Of a stretch of DNA of 64,000 nt, positions 42,497-49,791 are shown one piece after another (positions within the stretch are counted from its first letter, which is position 1; each line of letters starts with the position of its first letter). The stretch comes from UBA4844 sp050943255. GTDB taxonomy: Bacteria; Bacillota; Syntrophomonadia; Syntrophomonadales; Syntrophomonadaceae. The notes beneath the pieces are model-generated. The model was given only the letters and a program-made list of their open reading frames with translations, was not told the DNA's origin and did no database searches. The stretch covers positions 1-64,000 of the forward strand of contig JBMNOV010000004.1 of the NCBI GenBank assembly GCA_050943255.1, given 5' to 3'. Both the position numbers and the translations under genes were made by a program.

Positions 42497-42552
42497 AGAG
42501 GGACGGGGAGTAACAGAAGGTGTACATCACCTTGTTTGCTCCACGTCCCTCT
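42497..42552. repeat. REP-like nested palindrome between spoIIE and tilS
   Basis: Outer arms at 42497-42510 and 42539-42552 match at 13 of 14 positions (AGAGGGACG core). Inside, AAGGTG (42517-42522) pairs with CACCTT (42528-42533). No T-run follows on either strand. The core resembles the AGGGACG/CGTCCCT palindromes repeated in many clostridial genomes; a related GGACCGTCCCT lies at the left edge of the window (about 15-25). Confidence 0.6.
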
Positions 42553-42575
42553 TTACCCGCCTCTCTTGTTTTCCA

Positions 42576-45044
42576 TTAACTCAATTCTACATACAAGCAG
42601 ACCACCGTCATGTCATCCCGAGGCTTACCCTGACATAGGGACAAGGCTCTATTTATTATCATTTCCGCCAGTAGTTGAGGGTCTTTCTCGGCAATATCAA
42701 CCAGAAATTCGTTTAGCCACAAATCTTCTCCCCTATGGCGCGAAGCTTCAAGAATCCCGTCACTTATCATTATTATTATATCCCCAGGAAATAAAGCTCT
42801 TTTATCACTTACCACATCAAGATTATCTAAAATCCCTATGGGAACGGAATTGGAGTTTACCACTTCCACCCTTTTCCCACGCTTAATAAAGGAAGGAGCA
42901 CTTCCTACTTTAATAAAATCAAGCTCCGCCGTATACAAGTCAATCATCAGCATATCAAGAGTTGCAAATCTTTCTGAATCAGACCTTAATAATAGTACAG
43001 AATTAATAGTTTTAAGGGCTATTTCCTGGTCAAACCCGGTAGTAAGCAGATTTTCCAGTAAACGTACCGCTGCCTGGCTCTCACTACAGGCTTTTTCTCC
43101 CACTCCCATACCATCACTTAATGCTACCAGTTCTTTGCCTTCCTTAAGGGTGGCAATAGTGAAACTGTCGCCGCAAACCTCTTCTTTAGCTACCTGAGCT
43201 GCCCCGCTTAGTATACGGTAGTTAAAAATTCGGCTAAGCGTAAATTCGCAATCGCCAGTACCAGTTATGCGGGGACACCTTTTATTGGAAACCGCCACTT
43301 TTTCCCCTAGTATCCCTGAAATTACAGGTGCCACCTGAGTTTGGCACTGGCATCCATCTGCACAGGAAGACATTAAAACATTAATATAAAATTGATTTTC
43401 CCCATTATGTATTGGGCTAAGATCCTTTATCAATAACCCTCGTTTTTTGGCTTCCCTTAAGATATCTGTTCTTAGCTCAAAATCAACTACCGCCTTCATG
43501 TCCATTTCTTGGGCCAGGTTTTTTATAACCTGGCTGATGCCCTGTAATTGATGTGATATCAGCCCCCGGGATTGCTGGAGCCTATCTAACCAGTACTCAT
43601 TTATACGTAGATTATCAAAAAGGTGGTTGATTGTTCCCAGCATTTCCCGCCCATAAATACAACGGCGTCTAAAACTTACTGGACACTCCTCATAACTGAC
43701 TTGTTGAGCTCCCTCAGCAGTGCTAAAAATATCTAAAATCTCCTGTGAGGTATTATAACTATTTTTAACCCAGCATTCTTCATAACGGGAACATTTATTG
43801 CAGTATCCGGAAAAAACCTCATCATACAAATAAGTAAGATAACCTGATTCTGCCGGCTGGCGCCGGCTAGGAACTACCTCTTGATTAAAGGTGCTGCTTA
43901 ACTCATCAAATACACCTGCAAGGTGTTCTATCCGGTTACGAGCTGTATCTTTAATACTAAGGTCAACCAGGTTGAATTCTTTTTCTTTAAACTTACTAAT
44001 TGGTCCAAGTGACTGCACCTGTAACTTTTCTTTAAGCGAACCAGGCAGGAGTATAAATAACAGGGAAGCTGCTCCGGTTTCCCACATCCCCAGAACTGTA
44101 GCCTGGGTCGCGTTGATAAACATTGAAAACCCCAGGGTTCCAAGCATAAAACCAATAATTACCCCTAATTGTCCAAAATTTCTGAATAAACCGGCTAATA
44201 GCCCTGAAATGGCGTATATTCCCAGGGCCTGGGGAAAAATACTTGAAGATATTGAAGGAATGATTCCTACCATTAAGCCTGTCATTGTTCCTCCCGGGCT
44301 GCCCCAGAAAAATGCAGCTACGAGAATACCCAGACGACAAATAATGCCGGCTACACTTAAGCCTCCTAAAGTTACATCACTAAGTCCCATTATTACGCCA
44401 ATACCCAGAATTGTATAAGCAGCCATATCTTCAAAAGAAAAGGTAGTTAATGCCCGTTTCTGCCTCAAGGAATCAGCTACAATCAAAAATACAAAGGTCA
44501 AAATTCCCGCTATTAATGCTTCAAATATAATGACCATACCTTGATAAAAGGAAATAGTGGTAAAACACATGAAAATGGTCTTGCTTACAAATATCACCGC
44601 TATACATAAGAGTGGTAATCCCCACCAGGCTTTCTCCGCAGGTATTTTGGTATAATTAATAACCCCCAATAATATAAATAGGGTAATCAGGGAAGAACCC
44701 AGAGCAATACCCGGCAATACAGTAACCAGCCCAATCGCAGCACATGCAGCTAGTAGCAGGGAACTGGTTTTATCCCGGTAACTAAAAGCAACCAGGCAGG
44801 CATAAACAAACGGCAGTAGCTCACCAAGTACAAAAGCCCGGGACATCAGAATAATTAAAGCAGCAGGCAAAAGCCTGTCCAAAGTAAATAGGGAATTTAA
44901 TTGATTTACCACCGCAGCCTGCATAGTATGAAAGTTTAATTTAGCGTTTTTATATGGCCTTATACGGCGTCTAGACCGCCTTTTGCCCGGCATATGTGTC
45001 TGATTAATTCTCTGATAAGGATAAACTAAAAATTTTTCCAACAT
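42576..45044 (-). CDS. spoIIE: Stage II sporulation protein E
   Basis: Membrane serine phosphatase of 822 aa that dephosphorylates SpoIIAA and thereby activates sigma-F in the forespore. It also works at the asymmetric septum. Ten or so membrane helices occupy residues about 55-330. A central region (about 340-590) has cysteine groups (YCNKCSRYEECW, CPVSFRRRCIYG, CADGCQCQT). The C-terminal PP2C domain (about 610-822) shows the metal-binding ELVALSDGMGVGEKACSESQ and IIIMISDGILEAS with KPRDDMTVVCLYVEL at the end. GGGGG precedes the ATG. The promoter has the long-spacer design expected for Spo0A control. Confidence 0.95.
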   Translation of the reverse strand: MLEKFLVYPYQRINQTHMPGKRRSRRRIRPYKNAKLNFHTMQAAVVNQLNSLFTLDRLLPAALIILMSRAFVLGELLPFVYACLVAFSYRDKTSSLLLAACAAIGLVTVLPGIALGSSLITLFILLGVINYTKIPAEKAWWGLPLLCIAVIFVSKTIFMCFTTISFYQGMVIIFEALIAGILTFVFLIVADSLRQKRALTTFSFEDMAAYTILGIGVIMGLSDVTLGGLSVAGIICRLGILVAAFFWGSPGGTMTGLMVGIIPSISSSIFPQALGIYAISGLLAGLFRNFGQLGVIIGFMLGTLGFSMFINATQATVLGMWETGAASLLFILLPGSLKEKLQVQSLGPISKFKEKEFNLVDLSIKDTARNRIEHLAGVFDELSSTFNQEVVPSRRQPAESGYLTYLYDEVFSGYCNKCSRYEECWVKNSYNTSQEILDIFSTAEGAQQVSYEECPVSFRRRCIYGREMLGTINHLFDNLRINEYWLDRLQQSRGLISHQLQGISQVIKNLAQEMDMKAVVDFELRTDILREAKKRGLLIKDLSPIHNGENQFYINVLMSSCADGCQCQTQVAPVISGILGEKVAVSNKRCPRITGTGDCEFTLSRIFNYRILSGAAQVAKEEVCGDSFTIATLKEGKELVALSDGMGVGEKACSESQAAVRLLENLLTTGFDQEIALKTINSVLLLRSDSERFATLDMLMIDLYTAELDFIKVGSAPSFIKRGKRVEVVNSNSVPIGILDNLDVVSDKRALFPGDIIIMISDGILEASRHRGEDLWLNEFLVDIAEKDPQLLAEMIINRALSLCQGKPRDDMTVVCLYVELS

Positions 45045-45075
45045 CCTTACCCCCTAATACGAATATTGCCCACCA

Positions 45076-45109
45076 ATTATAACAATCTGGGGCTGTTAAA
45101 ATTTGTCAT
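45076..45109 (-). promoter_or_regulatory. spoIIE promoter with 22-bp spacer, Spo0A-type
   Basis: Minus-strand ATGACA (45104-45109) and a perfect TATAAT (45076-45081) are 22 bp apart. Bacillus spoIIE and spoIIG promoters have abnormally long spacers of 21-22 bp and need phosphorylated Spo0A bound over the -35. A weak 0A-box-like TTTGTC overlaps the -35 on the plus strand. Confidence 0.55.
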
Positions 45110-45266
45110 TAAGGGGATGCTGTCTAGATTTAAATAATACTAAAATTCACTATTTCTCCTCTTTTATTTACTTTATTAATAACCGTTATCCAGATATAAT
45201 ACCTGGGGGATTCCCCGGTAAGTTACCGCTACTATATAGGCTTTTTTATGGTATCAAAATTCTGGC

Positions 45267-45604
45267 TTAAATCGAACGAGCAAAAGTAATCAGCCTAGAG
45301 CAATCATTCAAATAGGTTGGTTTCTTTTTCTGCCCACATTAGTATAAGGACCAACCAGCATGTCGCCTTGCCACATATGTTTTACCTGATCGAAAGTAAA
45401 ATTTTCTTTCACTGGTATATTGTCAACCAATGGTTTTTCTATTTCCTGGTATTTAATTTTAATATAACGATATACTGTATAGTAGGATATATTGTGCCTA
45501 ATAAACATTTCTTCCTCAGGAAATGCTAATAAATCATATAATGAAGTTATGACAAAAGTTTAATGGTATTTTGCATTAATGGCTTCACTTTCCTTGGATG
45601 TCAT
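45267..45604 (-). pseudogene. Decayed rve-type (IS481/Mu-like) transposase
   Basis: The reading frame begins MTSKESEAINAKYH, meets an in-frame TAA, and continues TFVITSLYDLLAFPEEEMFI, then RHNISYYTVYRYIKIKYQEI. This is a helix-turn-helix start typical of integrase-core transposases. MWQGDMLVGPYTNVGRKRN holds the first Asp of the DDE triad. A stop and frameshift follow near 45310, and the next block (YLNDCSRLITFARS) is the second catalytic region with Asn replacing one Asp. The remainder is absent. No terminal repeats are seen. The flanking 45045-45266 holds the spoIIE promoter, and otherwise only a small GC hairpin near 45210. Confidence 0.75.
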
Positions 45605-45709
45605 GGACAACAATGGAGTTCACCTTAGCCACCGACATCCGAATCACATCCCGTTGTTTCTGATATGACATGATTTAGAAAATTATAATCCAAAGGTGTA
45701 TCAGGTGAG

Positions 45710-45925
45710 TTGGCTACTAGTTATATTACAGCTTTTTTCCTTGCTGTATGTGAGCAGGCAATCCATTCTAATGAGCAGGAGGTGCATGTTTTAGCAGAAG
45801 AAACAACACCAGGCGGTATTAACTATATGGTTAAGGAAATATTGACTGAGCAAGGCGGTTTCTCTATGTGGGCTAAAGCAATGGAATCTGTTATCGAACG
45901 GTTGGCTGCCAACATACCTCGCTGA
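45710..45925 (+). pseudogene. C-terminal remnant of a pyrroline-5-carboxylate-reductase-like protein
   Basis: A 71-codon plus-strand frame starting TTG. It reads LATSYITAFFLAVCEQAIHS, then EVHVLAEETTPGGINYMVKE and GGFSMWAKAMESVIERL. TPGG followed by a helix is the dimerisation-domain signature of ProC-like reductases. The Rossmann domain is missing, and the sequence between AFF and LAVCEQ seems shortened by a deletion. The start codon has AGGTGA very close, so expression is doubtful. It lies beside the transposase remnant, pointing to an insertion/deletion event. Nothing else is seen at 45926-46019. Confidence 0.55.
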
Positions 45926-46019
45926 TTCACATGTACTTTATGCATTTGCAATAGACTATTATTTTTAGTCAGTGGTTAAGTACCTGCTTGCATGTGTCTT
46001 AGGGGTATGCCCTTTAAGG

Positions 46020-46895
46020 TTATGATTGATTTAGCTGACGTATAATTCCTTCTAGTATGTCGCTTTCGCTAACTATAATTCTCTGACAATTCAAAGCATC
46101 CATTATTAATAAAACTATTAATGCCCCGGTAGGAATTATGTCAGCTCTTTCCGGTTGTAATCCCGGTAACCGGCGACGCAAGTCAATAGGCGTAAGCATT
46201 AACATATTATAAAGATCTGCTATTTCCTCCCGGTGTAGATACTGCCCATGTACCATTTGCGGGTCATATATTTCCATAGAAAGCTTCATAGCAACAAGTG
46301 TAGTTACAGTTCCTCCAACAAATACCACTGGGGTTTCTTTGAAACACTTCGCTTTAGCTGCAACTGGGGCCAGAATATCTTTAATATCTATAGCTGTCTG
46401 CCCTGCTTCGGTAGCTCGTACTGCTCCTAGCGGAAGCGATCGTGAATAATATTTATTATCATCTTCTAACTTAAACTCACAACTTCCCCCACCTAGATCA
46501 ATTACCAGGGGTGCTTGGGGTAAATTTAACCCAGCTTTGACTCCCAGGTAGCTTAACTGCGCTTCCTCTTCTCCACTTATAATTTCCAGGGTTAAACCAC
46601 AATTATTATTAACCATATATGCAAACTCTTTACGATTCCGGGCATCACGCATAGCACTAGTAGCAACAGCCCGGTAAGATTCAACCTTAAATTGCTCTAT
46701 TATTGCTTTATAGCCTTTAAGGCAGTTTATTGTCCGTTCCATCGCCAAGGTATTAAGATAGCTGCTGGTATTCACCCCCTCCGCTAAACGAGTACAGTTT
46801 ATCTGCCGACATAAGGTTTTTAAGGAATTGCCTGCTATTTCGGCTACCAGCAAACGGCAGGAATTACTGCCGACATCAACTGCTGCATATCTCAT
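46020..46895 (-). CDS. Ppx/GppA family phosphatase
   Basis: Exopolyphosphatase or pppGpp phosphohydrolase-like protein of 291 aa with the ASKHA fold. The phosphate loops are YAAVDVGSNSCRLLVAEIAG (N-terminus) and APLVIDLGGGSCEFKL, with ISGEEEAQLSYLGVKAGL between and VVFVGGTVTTLVAM after. It is the compact form lacking the C-terminal HD-like domains, so polyphosphate or guanosine pentaphosphate specificity is open. I start it at ATG 46895, with AGGGGAGA 8 nt upstream, instead of 78 nt earlier. It sits between yabR and spoIIE, where Bacillus has other genes. Confidence 0.85.
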   Translation of the reverse strand: MRYAAVDVGSNSCRLLVAEIAGNSLKTLCRQINCTRLAEGVNTSSYLNTLAMERTINCLKGYKAIIEQFKVESYRAVATSAMRDARNRKEFAYMVNNNCGLTLEIISGEEEAQLSYLGVKAGLNLPQAPLVIDLGGGSCEFKLEDDNKYYSRSLPLGAVRATEAGQTAIDIKDILAPVAAKAKCFKETPVVFVGGTVTTLVAMKLSMEIYDPQMVHGQYLHREEIADLYNMLMLTPIDLRRRLPGLQPERADIIPTGALIVLLIMDALNCQRIIVSESDILEGIIRQLNQS

Positions 46896-47041
46896 ATTAT
46901 TGTCTCCCCTGTTATATATAAATTTATAATATTTGATAATTGCTTGAGTATCATTGCTATAAATAAAGTACAATTATTTGTTTTAATGGTGCGGGCAATG
47001 TATGATAGTTTAGGTAGCCCTTGCTGGTTCATCAAAAAATG

Positions 47042-47080
47042 TGAAAAAAATAAGCACTTCTTTAATAGAAATGCTTATTT
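47042..47080 (-). terminator. Rho-independent terminator after the yabR-like gene
   Basis: Stem of 13 pairs with one wobble (AATAAGCA at 47049-47056 with TGCTTATT at 47072-47079, extended inward by TTCT/AGAA), small loop, and six or more T on the minus strand. Confidence 0.85.
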
Positions 47081-47092
47081 TATCTTTATTTA

Positions 47093-47539
47093 TTAAACAT
47101 AACGATTGCGTTTTTTGGGTTCAATACGGTTTTTTAGGGGTTGCATCCGTTCGTCGCTTTCTTTCAAAAATTTTGCAATTTTATCATCCAAGCTAAGCTC
47201 ATTAACAACTCCCTTGTTACTTGGTAAATTCATTCCATGCTTCTCGATATCACGATTACGGACTGGAACGGTTCTTACAGGTTTATCCTCCTTTGCCTTT
47301 GCCTGTTTTATTGATAAACCTATTTTCTTACCATCCTGGTTAAGTATCTTAACCTTAACGACATCACCTTCCTTAATGAAGTCCTTAACATCCTTTACAT
47401 AGGTGTCGGCAATCTCAGAAATATGCACCAGTCCGACCGCCCCGCTAGGCAACTCGATGAACGCCCCAAACTTGGTAATTCCTTGAACCTTACCTTCCAC
47501 TACATCACCAAGTACAATATTGCTTTGTTCGATAAGCAT
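47093..47539 (-). CDS. S1-domain RNA-binding protein, YabR type
   Basis: A 148-aa protein with one S1 domain at residues about 8-78 (GDVVEGKVQGITKFGAFIEL, then GLVHISEIADTYVKDVKDFI and VKVKILNQDGKKIGLSIKQA). The charged tail may contact RNA or ribosome. It corresponds by place and size to B. subtilis yabR, next to divIC. I use ATG 47539 with GAGGGGG 12 nt upstream; a TTG 21 nt earlier has no ribosome site. It is followed by a strong terminator. General-stress or ribosome-associated roles have been suggested for related S1 proteins; nothing in the sequence decides. Confidence 0.88.
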   Translation of the reverse strand: MLIEQSNIVLGDVVEGKVQGITKFGAFIELPSGAVGLVHISEIADTYVKDVKDFIKEGDVVKVKILNQDGKKIGLSIKQAKAKEDKPVRTVPVRNRDIEKHGMNLPSNKGVVNELSLDDKIAKFLKESDERMQPLKNRIEPKKRNRYV

Positions 47540-47646
47540 GAAATATGATGTCCCCCTCAAAATTTGCTATGTTAATTTTAGTAAATGCGAGTTAACAAGT
47601 CAATAATAACCTTGAATTCTCTAGAAGAAATGTTTACTAACACCGT

Positions 47647-47928
47647 TTACGGAATTATTTTTACTATCCGGCTTTCCCCTTCTTTTACCATACCTAATTG
47701 CTCCCGGGCAATTCTCTCTACTGTTGCCAAAGAACTAGCCTCTTTAAGCTCCTGTTGCAATTCCTGTTGAATAGACTCTAACTCTGCCTTTTGTTCTTGT
47801 AGTTTCTCCATTTGGCGGTGCAGTTCCCAAATAGATCTTAACTGCGGTACTATTGGAGCTAACAGGAAAAAAATCACCACTGCTATTACCACCAGTTTTA
47901 GAGGAGACCTCCTGGGGCTACTGCTCAT
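47647..47928 (-). CDS. divIC: Septum formation initiator, FtsB/DivIC family
   Basis: Single-pass division protein of 93 aa. After a short basic cytoplasmic tail (SSPRRSPLK) comes the membrane segment LVVIAVVIFFLLAPIVPQL (residues about 10-28). A coiled coil follows (ELHRQMEKLQEQKAELESIQ and on), ending with VERIAREQLGMVKEGESRIV, the family signature. I start at ATG 47928, 9 nt after GAGGAGG; this start overlaps the end of the upstream small HTH gene by 11 nt, suggesting coupling. DivIC joins FtsL and DivIB at the septum. Confidence 0.88.
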   Translation of the reverse strand: MSSSPRRSPLKLVVIAVVIFFLLAPIVPQLRSIWELHRQMEKLQEQKAELESIQQELQQELKEASSLATVERIAREQLGMVKEGESRIVKIIP

Positions 47929-48151
47929 TGTCATCAACCTCCTCATCATGTAACCCAAGCACATCCCCCGGGAGCACTATAACCACTTCATACCCTTTAG
48001 AACGAGCACGATTATATAAGGTAGCAACGGTGCTTGCACCAATTTTAAGAGTCCGGCATATTTCTTCCGTACTCTTGCCCATTTCTTTCATTACTACTAC
48101 TTGTCTTTCTCTGAAGCTAAGTTTCTCTGCTCCCCGAATCTCAATATGCAT
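47918..48151 (-). CDS. Small helix-turn-helix protein, function unknown
   Basis: A 77-aa protein with a sigma-region-4/LuxR-like HTH at residues about 10-48 (KLSFRERQVVVMKEMGKSTE, then EICRTLKIGASTVATLYNRA), then a short acidic tail (HDEEVDDNEQ). The family is not one I can name. The ribosome site is weak (AGAG about 10 nt before the ATG). It overlaps the divIC start by 11 nt, so both are made from one mRNA. Three DnaA-box-like sequences lie 13-44 nt upstream. B. subtilis has no counterpart here between yabQ and divIC. Confidence 0.7.
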   Translation of the reverse strand: MHIEIRGAEKLSFRERQVVVMKEMGKSTEEICRTLKIGASTVATLYNRARSKGYEVVIVLPGDVLGLHDEEVDDNEQ

Positions 48152-48163
48152 ACAGCAACAACT

Positions 48164-48195
48164 CTATCCACAATTTATCCACAATCTGTGGACAA
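48164..48195. promoter_or_regulatory. Cluster of three DnaA-box-like sites
   Basis: CTATCCACA (48164-48172), the perfect TTATCCACA (48175-48183) and TGTGGACAA (48187-48195, complement TTGTCCACA) lie 11-12 bp apart, about one helical turn. They precede the HTH-divIC operon. A further perfect TTATCCACA is at 48530-48538 inside yabQ. Confidence 0.6.
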
Positions 48196-48257
48196 TTTAA
48201 TTACATTTATTTATTTTCGAGGAGCCCTATGAGAATTCCTTCTTTTTAATTTTATTA

Positions 48258-48683
48258 TTAATCCTCCGGATCACCCGGGGGTTCTTTTGGCCTTGGTTTT
48301 AACCGAGCTAGCCGCATAATTGTCCATGAGTATATTTTTTTGCATGTCTTCACTAACGGATTACAAATAAATATAAAAGCCCGAACAACTTGGGCTATAG
48401 CATTATCTAATCGGTGGGCAAAACACCGGTAATATATAAGTATCCCCAGCAGAAGGGCTAGTAAAACGTAAACTCGCATTTCCCCCTGATTAATAAATAA
48501 TAAACTGCCAAAAACTAACCCTATGATTATTATCCACAGAAAAAAATCCAGGACATACAGCAGTAAGCGTTTAACCCTAGCTGCTCTTATAATGGCCTGG
48601 TAGAAGTGAAAAATAACCCCAGTAATAATTCCAAGGATAAGGGTTAACAAAAAAGCTTGTAATTGGCTAAGTAATCCGGTCAA
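48258..48683 (-). CDS. yabQ: Spore cortex biosynthesis protein YabQ
   Basis: Sporulation membrane protein of 141 aa, needed in Bacillus for cortex formation around the forespore. Four hydrophobic segments are seen: QLQAFLLTLILGIITGVIFH, then LLYVLDFFLWIIIIGLVFGS, YVLLALLLGILIYYRC and a weaker one after. The basic proline-rich tail (KPRPKEPPGDPED) is cytoplasmic. It starts with TTG 48683, with GGAGGGAGG 5 nt upstream. It lies downstream of yabP by 46 bp as in Bacillus. Expression by sigma-E would be expected from the family. Confidence 0.88.
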   Translation of the reverse strand: MTGLLSQLQAFLLTLILGIITGVIFHFYQAIIRAARVKRLLLYVLDFFLWIIIIGLVFGSLLFINQGEMRVYVLLALLLGILIYYRCFAHRLDNAIAQVVRAFIFICNPLVKTCKKIYSWTIMRLARLKPRPKEPPGDPED

Positions 48684-48729
48684 ATAGCCTCCCTCCTTGA
48701 TAACAGGGTGATTTAGATGGCCCTACTAG

Positions 48730-48996
48730 TTACTTGAGTAAGCGGTTAAGGATATTTCTGCCTTTAGCCTTGATATCTGCTTGAGCTTTATACTCTATAC
48801 TATTAACTGTGCCCTCTAACGCAACTTTTCCCTGCTCCAGGTTTAACATGCTTACATGAAGATCCTGCCCTAATATAAATAGGAACCCTAACTCAGTTTC
48901 TAATATAATCTCATCCTCATCAAAAGTATTGACATTTTTTATGCCAGTAAGCTGCATATTAGTCCGGTTTATAAGGGTAAAAGAATGATCAGCCAT
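48730..48996 (-). CDS. yabP: Sporulation protein YabP
   Basis: YabP of 88 aa, a small soluble protein required for sporulation in Bacillus. It matches the family by NRTNMQLTGIKNVNTFDEDE, IILETELGFLFILGQDLHVS, MLNLEQGKVALEGTVNSIEY. I start it at ATG 48996, with AAAGGAGG 9 nt upstream, rather than the ATG 48 nt earlier that lacks a site. Adjacent to yabQ on one side and rqcP on the other, the same order as in Bacillus. Relatives such as YqfC act at the forespore membrane. Confidence 0.92.
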   Translation of the reverse strand: MADHSFTLINRTNMQLTGIKNVNTFDEDEIILETELGFLFILGQDLHVSMLNLEQGKVALEGTVNSIEYKAQADIKAKGRNILNRLLK

Positions 48997-49202
48997 TATA
49001 TAAATCCTCCTTTGCCATTTACTACTAATTGTTGTACTAGCCACCTCTGGCCGCTAGCTTAATGGTGAATAGCAATAACATTTGAAGCTATTTTCTAATT
49101 AACAATATGCATATAGTCAAAGTATATGACTAAAATTTCTTCCTTTACCGACTAGTTCACCTTAATAAAATAGCGTGTCCTGGTTTCTAGTTCCAAGACA
49201 CG

Positions 49203-49445
49203 CTATTCGATAATACGGTATAAATTTTTAGCTTCGGCCGCTTTTATATTTTCGATAATGTCTAATACTTCGTAAGTTGTTTTCTTATCCCCTACCTGAA
49301 GGATAATTACATCGCCTTTTTTTACTTCACTTGAAGGCTTGGCAACCCTTCCATTTAGTAATACTCGTTCATTCGCTGCAAAATCTCGGGCTACGGTACG
49401 TCTTTTGATAATTCGCGATATTTTTAAATATTTATCTAAACGCAT
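49203..49445 (-). CDS. rqcP: S4-domain RNA-binding protein RqcP (YabO)
   Basis: An 80-aa S4-domain protein (MRLDKYLKISRIIKRRTVAR, then LNGRVAKPSSEVKKGDVIIL). The Bacillus orthologue works with RqcH on stalled 50S subunits in ribosome quality control, adding alanine tails to nascent chains. Length and S4 motif are intact. The ATG lies inside the last codons of an upstream 58-aa ORF (10-nt overlap), with AGGT before it, implying translational coupling. yabP follows downstream. Confidence 0.9.
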   Translation of the reverse strand: MRLDKYLKISRIIKRRTVARDFAANERVLLNGRVAKPSSEVKKGDVIILQVGDKKTTYEVLDIIENIKAAEAKNLYRIIE

Positions 49446-49612
49446 TTTAACCTGTATCTTTCTTTTAGTACTTTACCTGCTTTTAATACAGCATCCCGAA
49501 TAGCCACCATATGAATTTGAGCTCCGCCTTTCTTTTCTAGCCTGCCACTTGCTGGTGCCGAATGACCAAGCCCGATCAAATGAACCTTATTATTATCTTT
49601 TATGGTATACAA
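49436..49612 (-). CDS. Small 58-aa ORF coupled to rqcP, function unknown
   Basis: A TTG-started frame with AGGGAGG 9 nt upstream. It reads LYTIKDNNKVHLIGLGHSAP, then ASGRLEKKGGAQIHMVAIRD and AVLKAGKVLKERYRLKCV. The Gly- and His-containing first half and basic helix at the end look like a real folded protein. The frame overlaps the rqcP start by 10 nt. I do not recognise the family. It occupies most of the otherwise empty gap between mazG and rqcP. The remaining 49613-49791 shows nothing convincing. Confidence 0.55.
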   Translation of the reverse strand: MYTIKDNNKVHLIGLGHSAPASGRLEKKGGAQIHMVAIRDAVLKAGKVLKERYRLKCV

Positions 49613-49791
49613 ACACCTATCCCTCCCTAATAATCAATATTCGCTATTCATTCTTGTTATCCTTTTTTATTAGAAAATAGACAAAGCTTACACCCCTAAA
49701 TGATATGCTCCCCTTTTAGTATGGAGGGTAAATTAAGAAATAAGAAACTAGAACTTGCCAGCGTAAAAGACTCTTGGCTAAAGCTATTACT

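Noticed and set aside
43891..44418. Plus-strand frame of 175 codons
   Set aside because: Antisense to the membrane region of spoIIE; composition mirrors hydrophobic codons.
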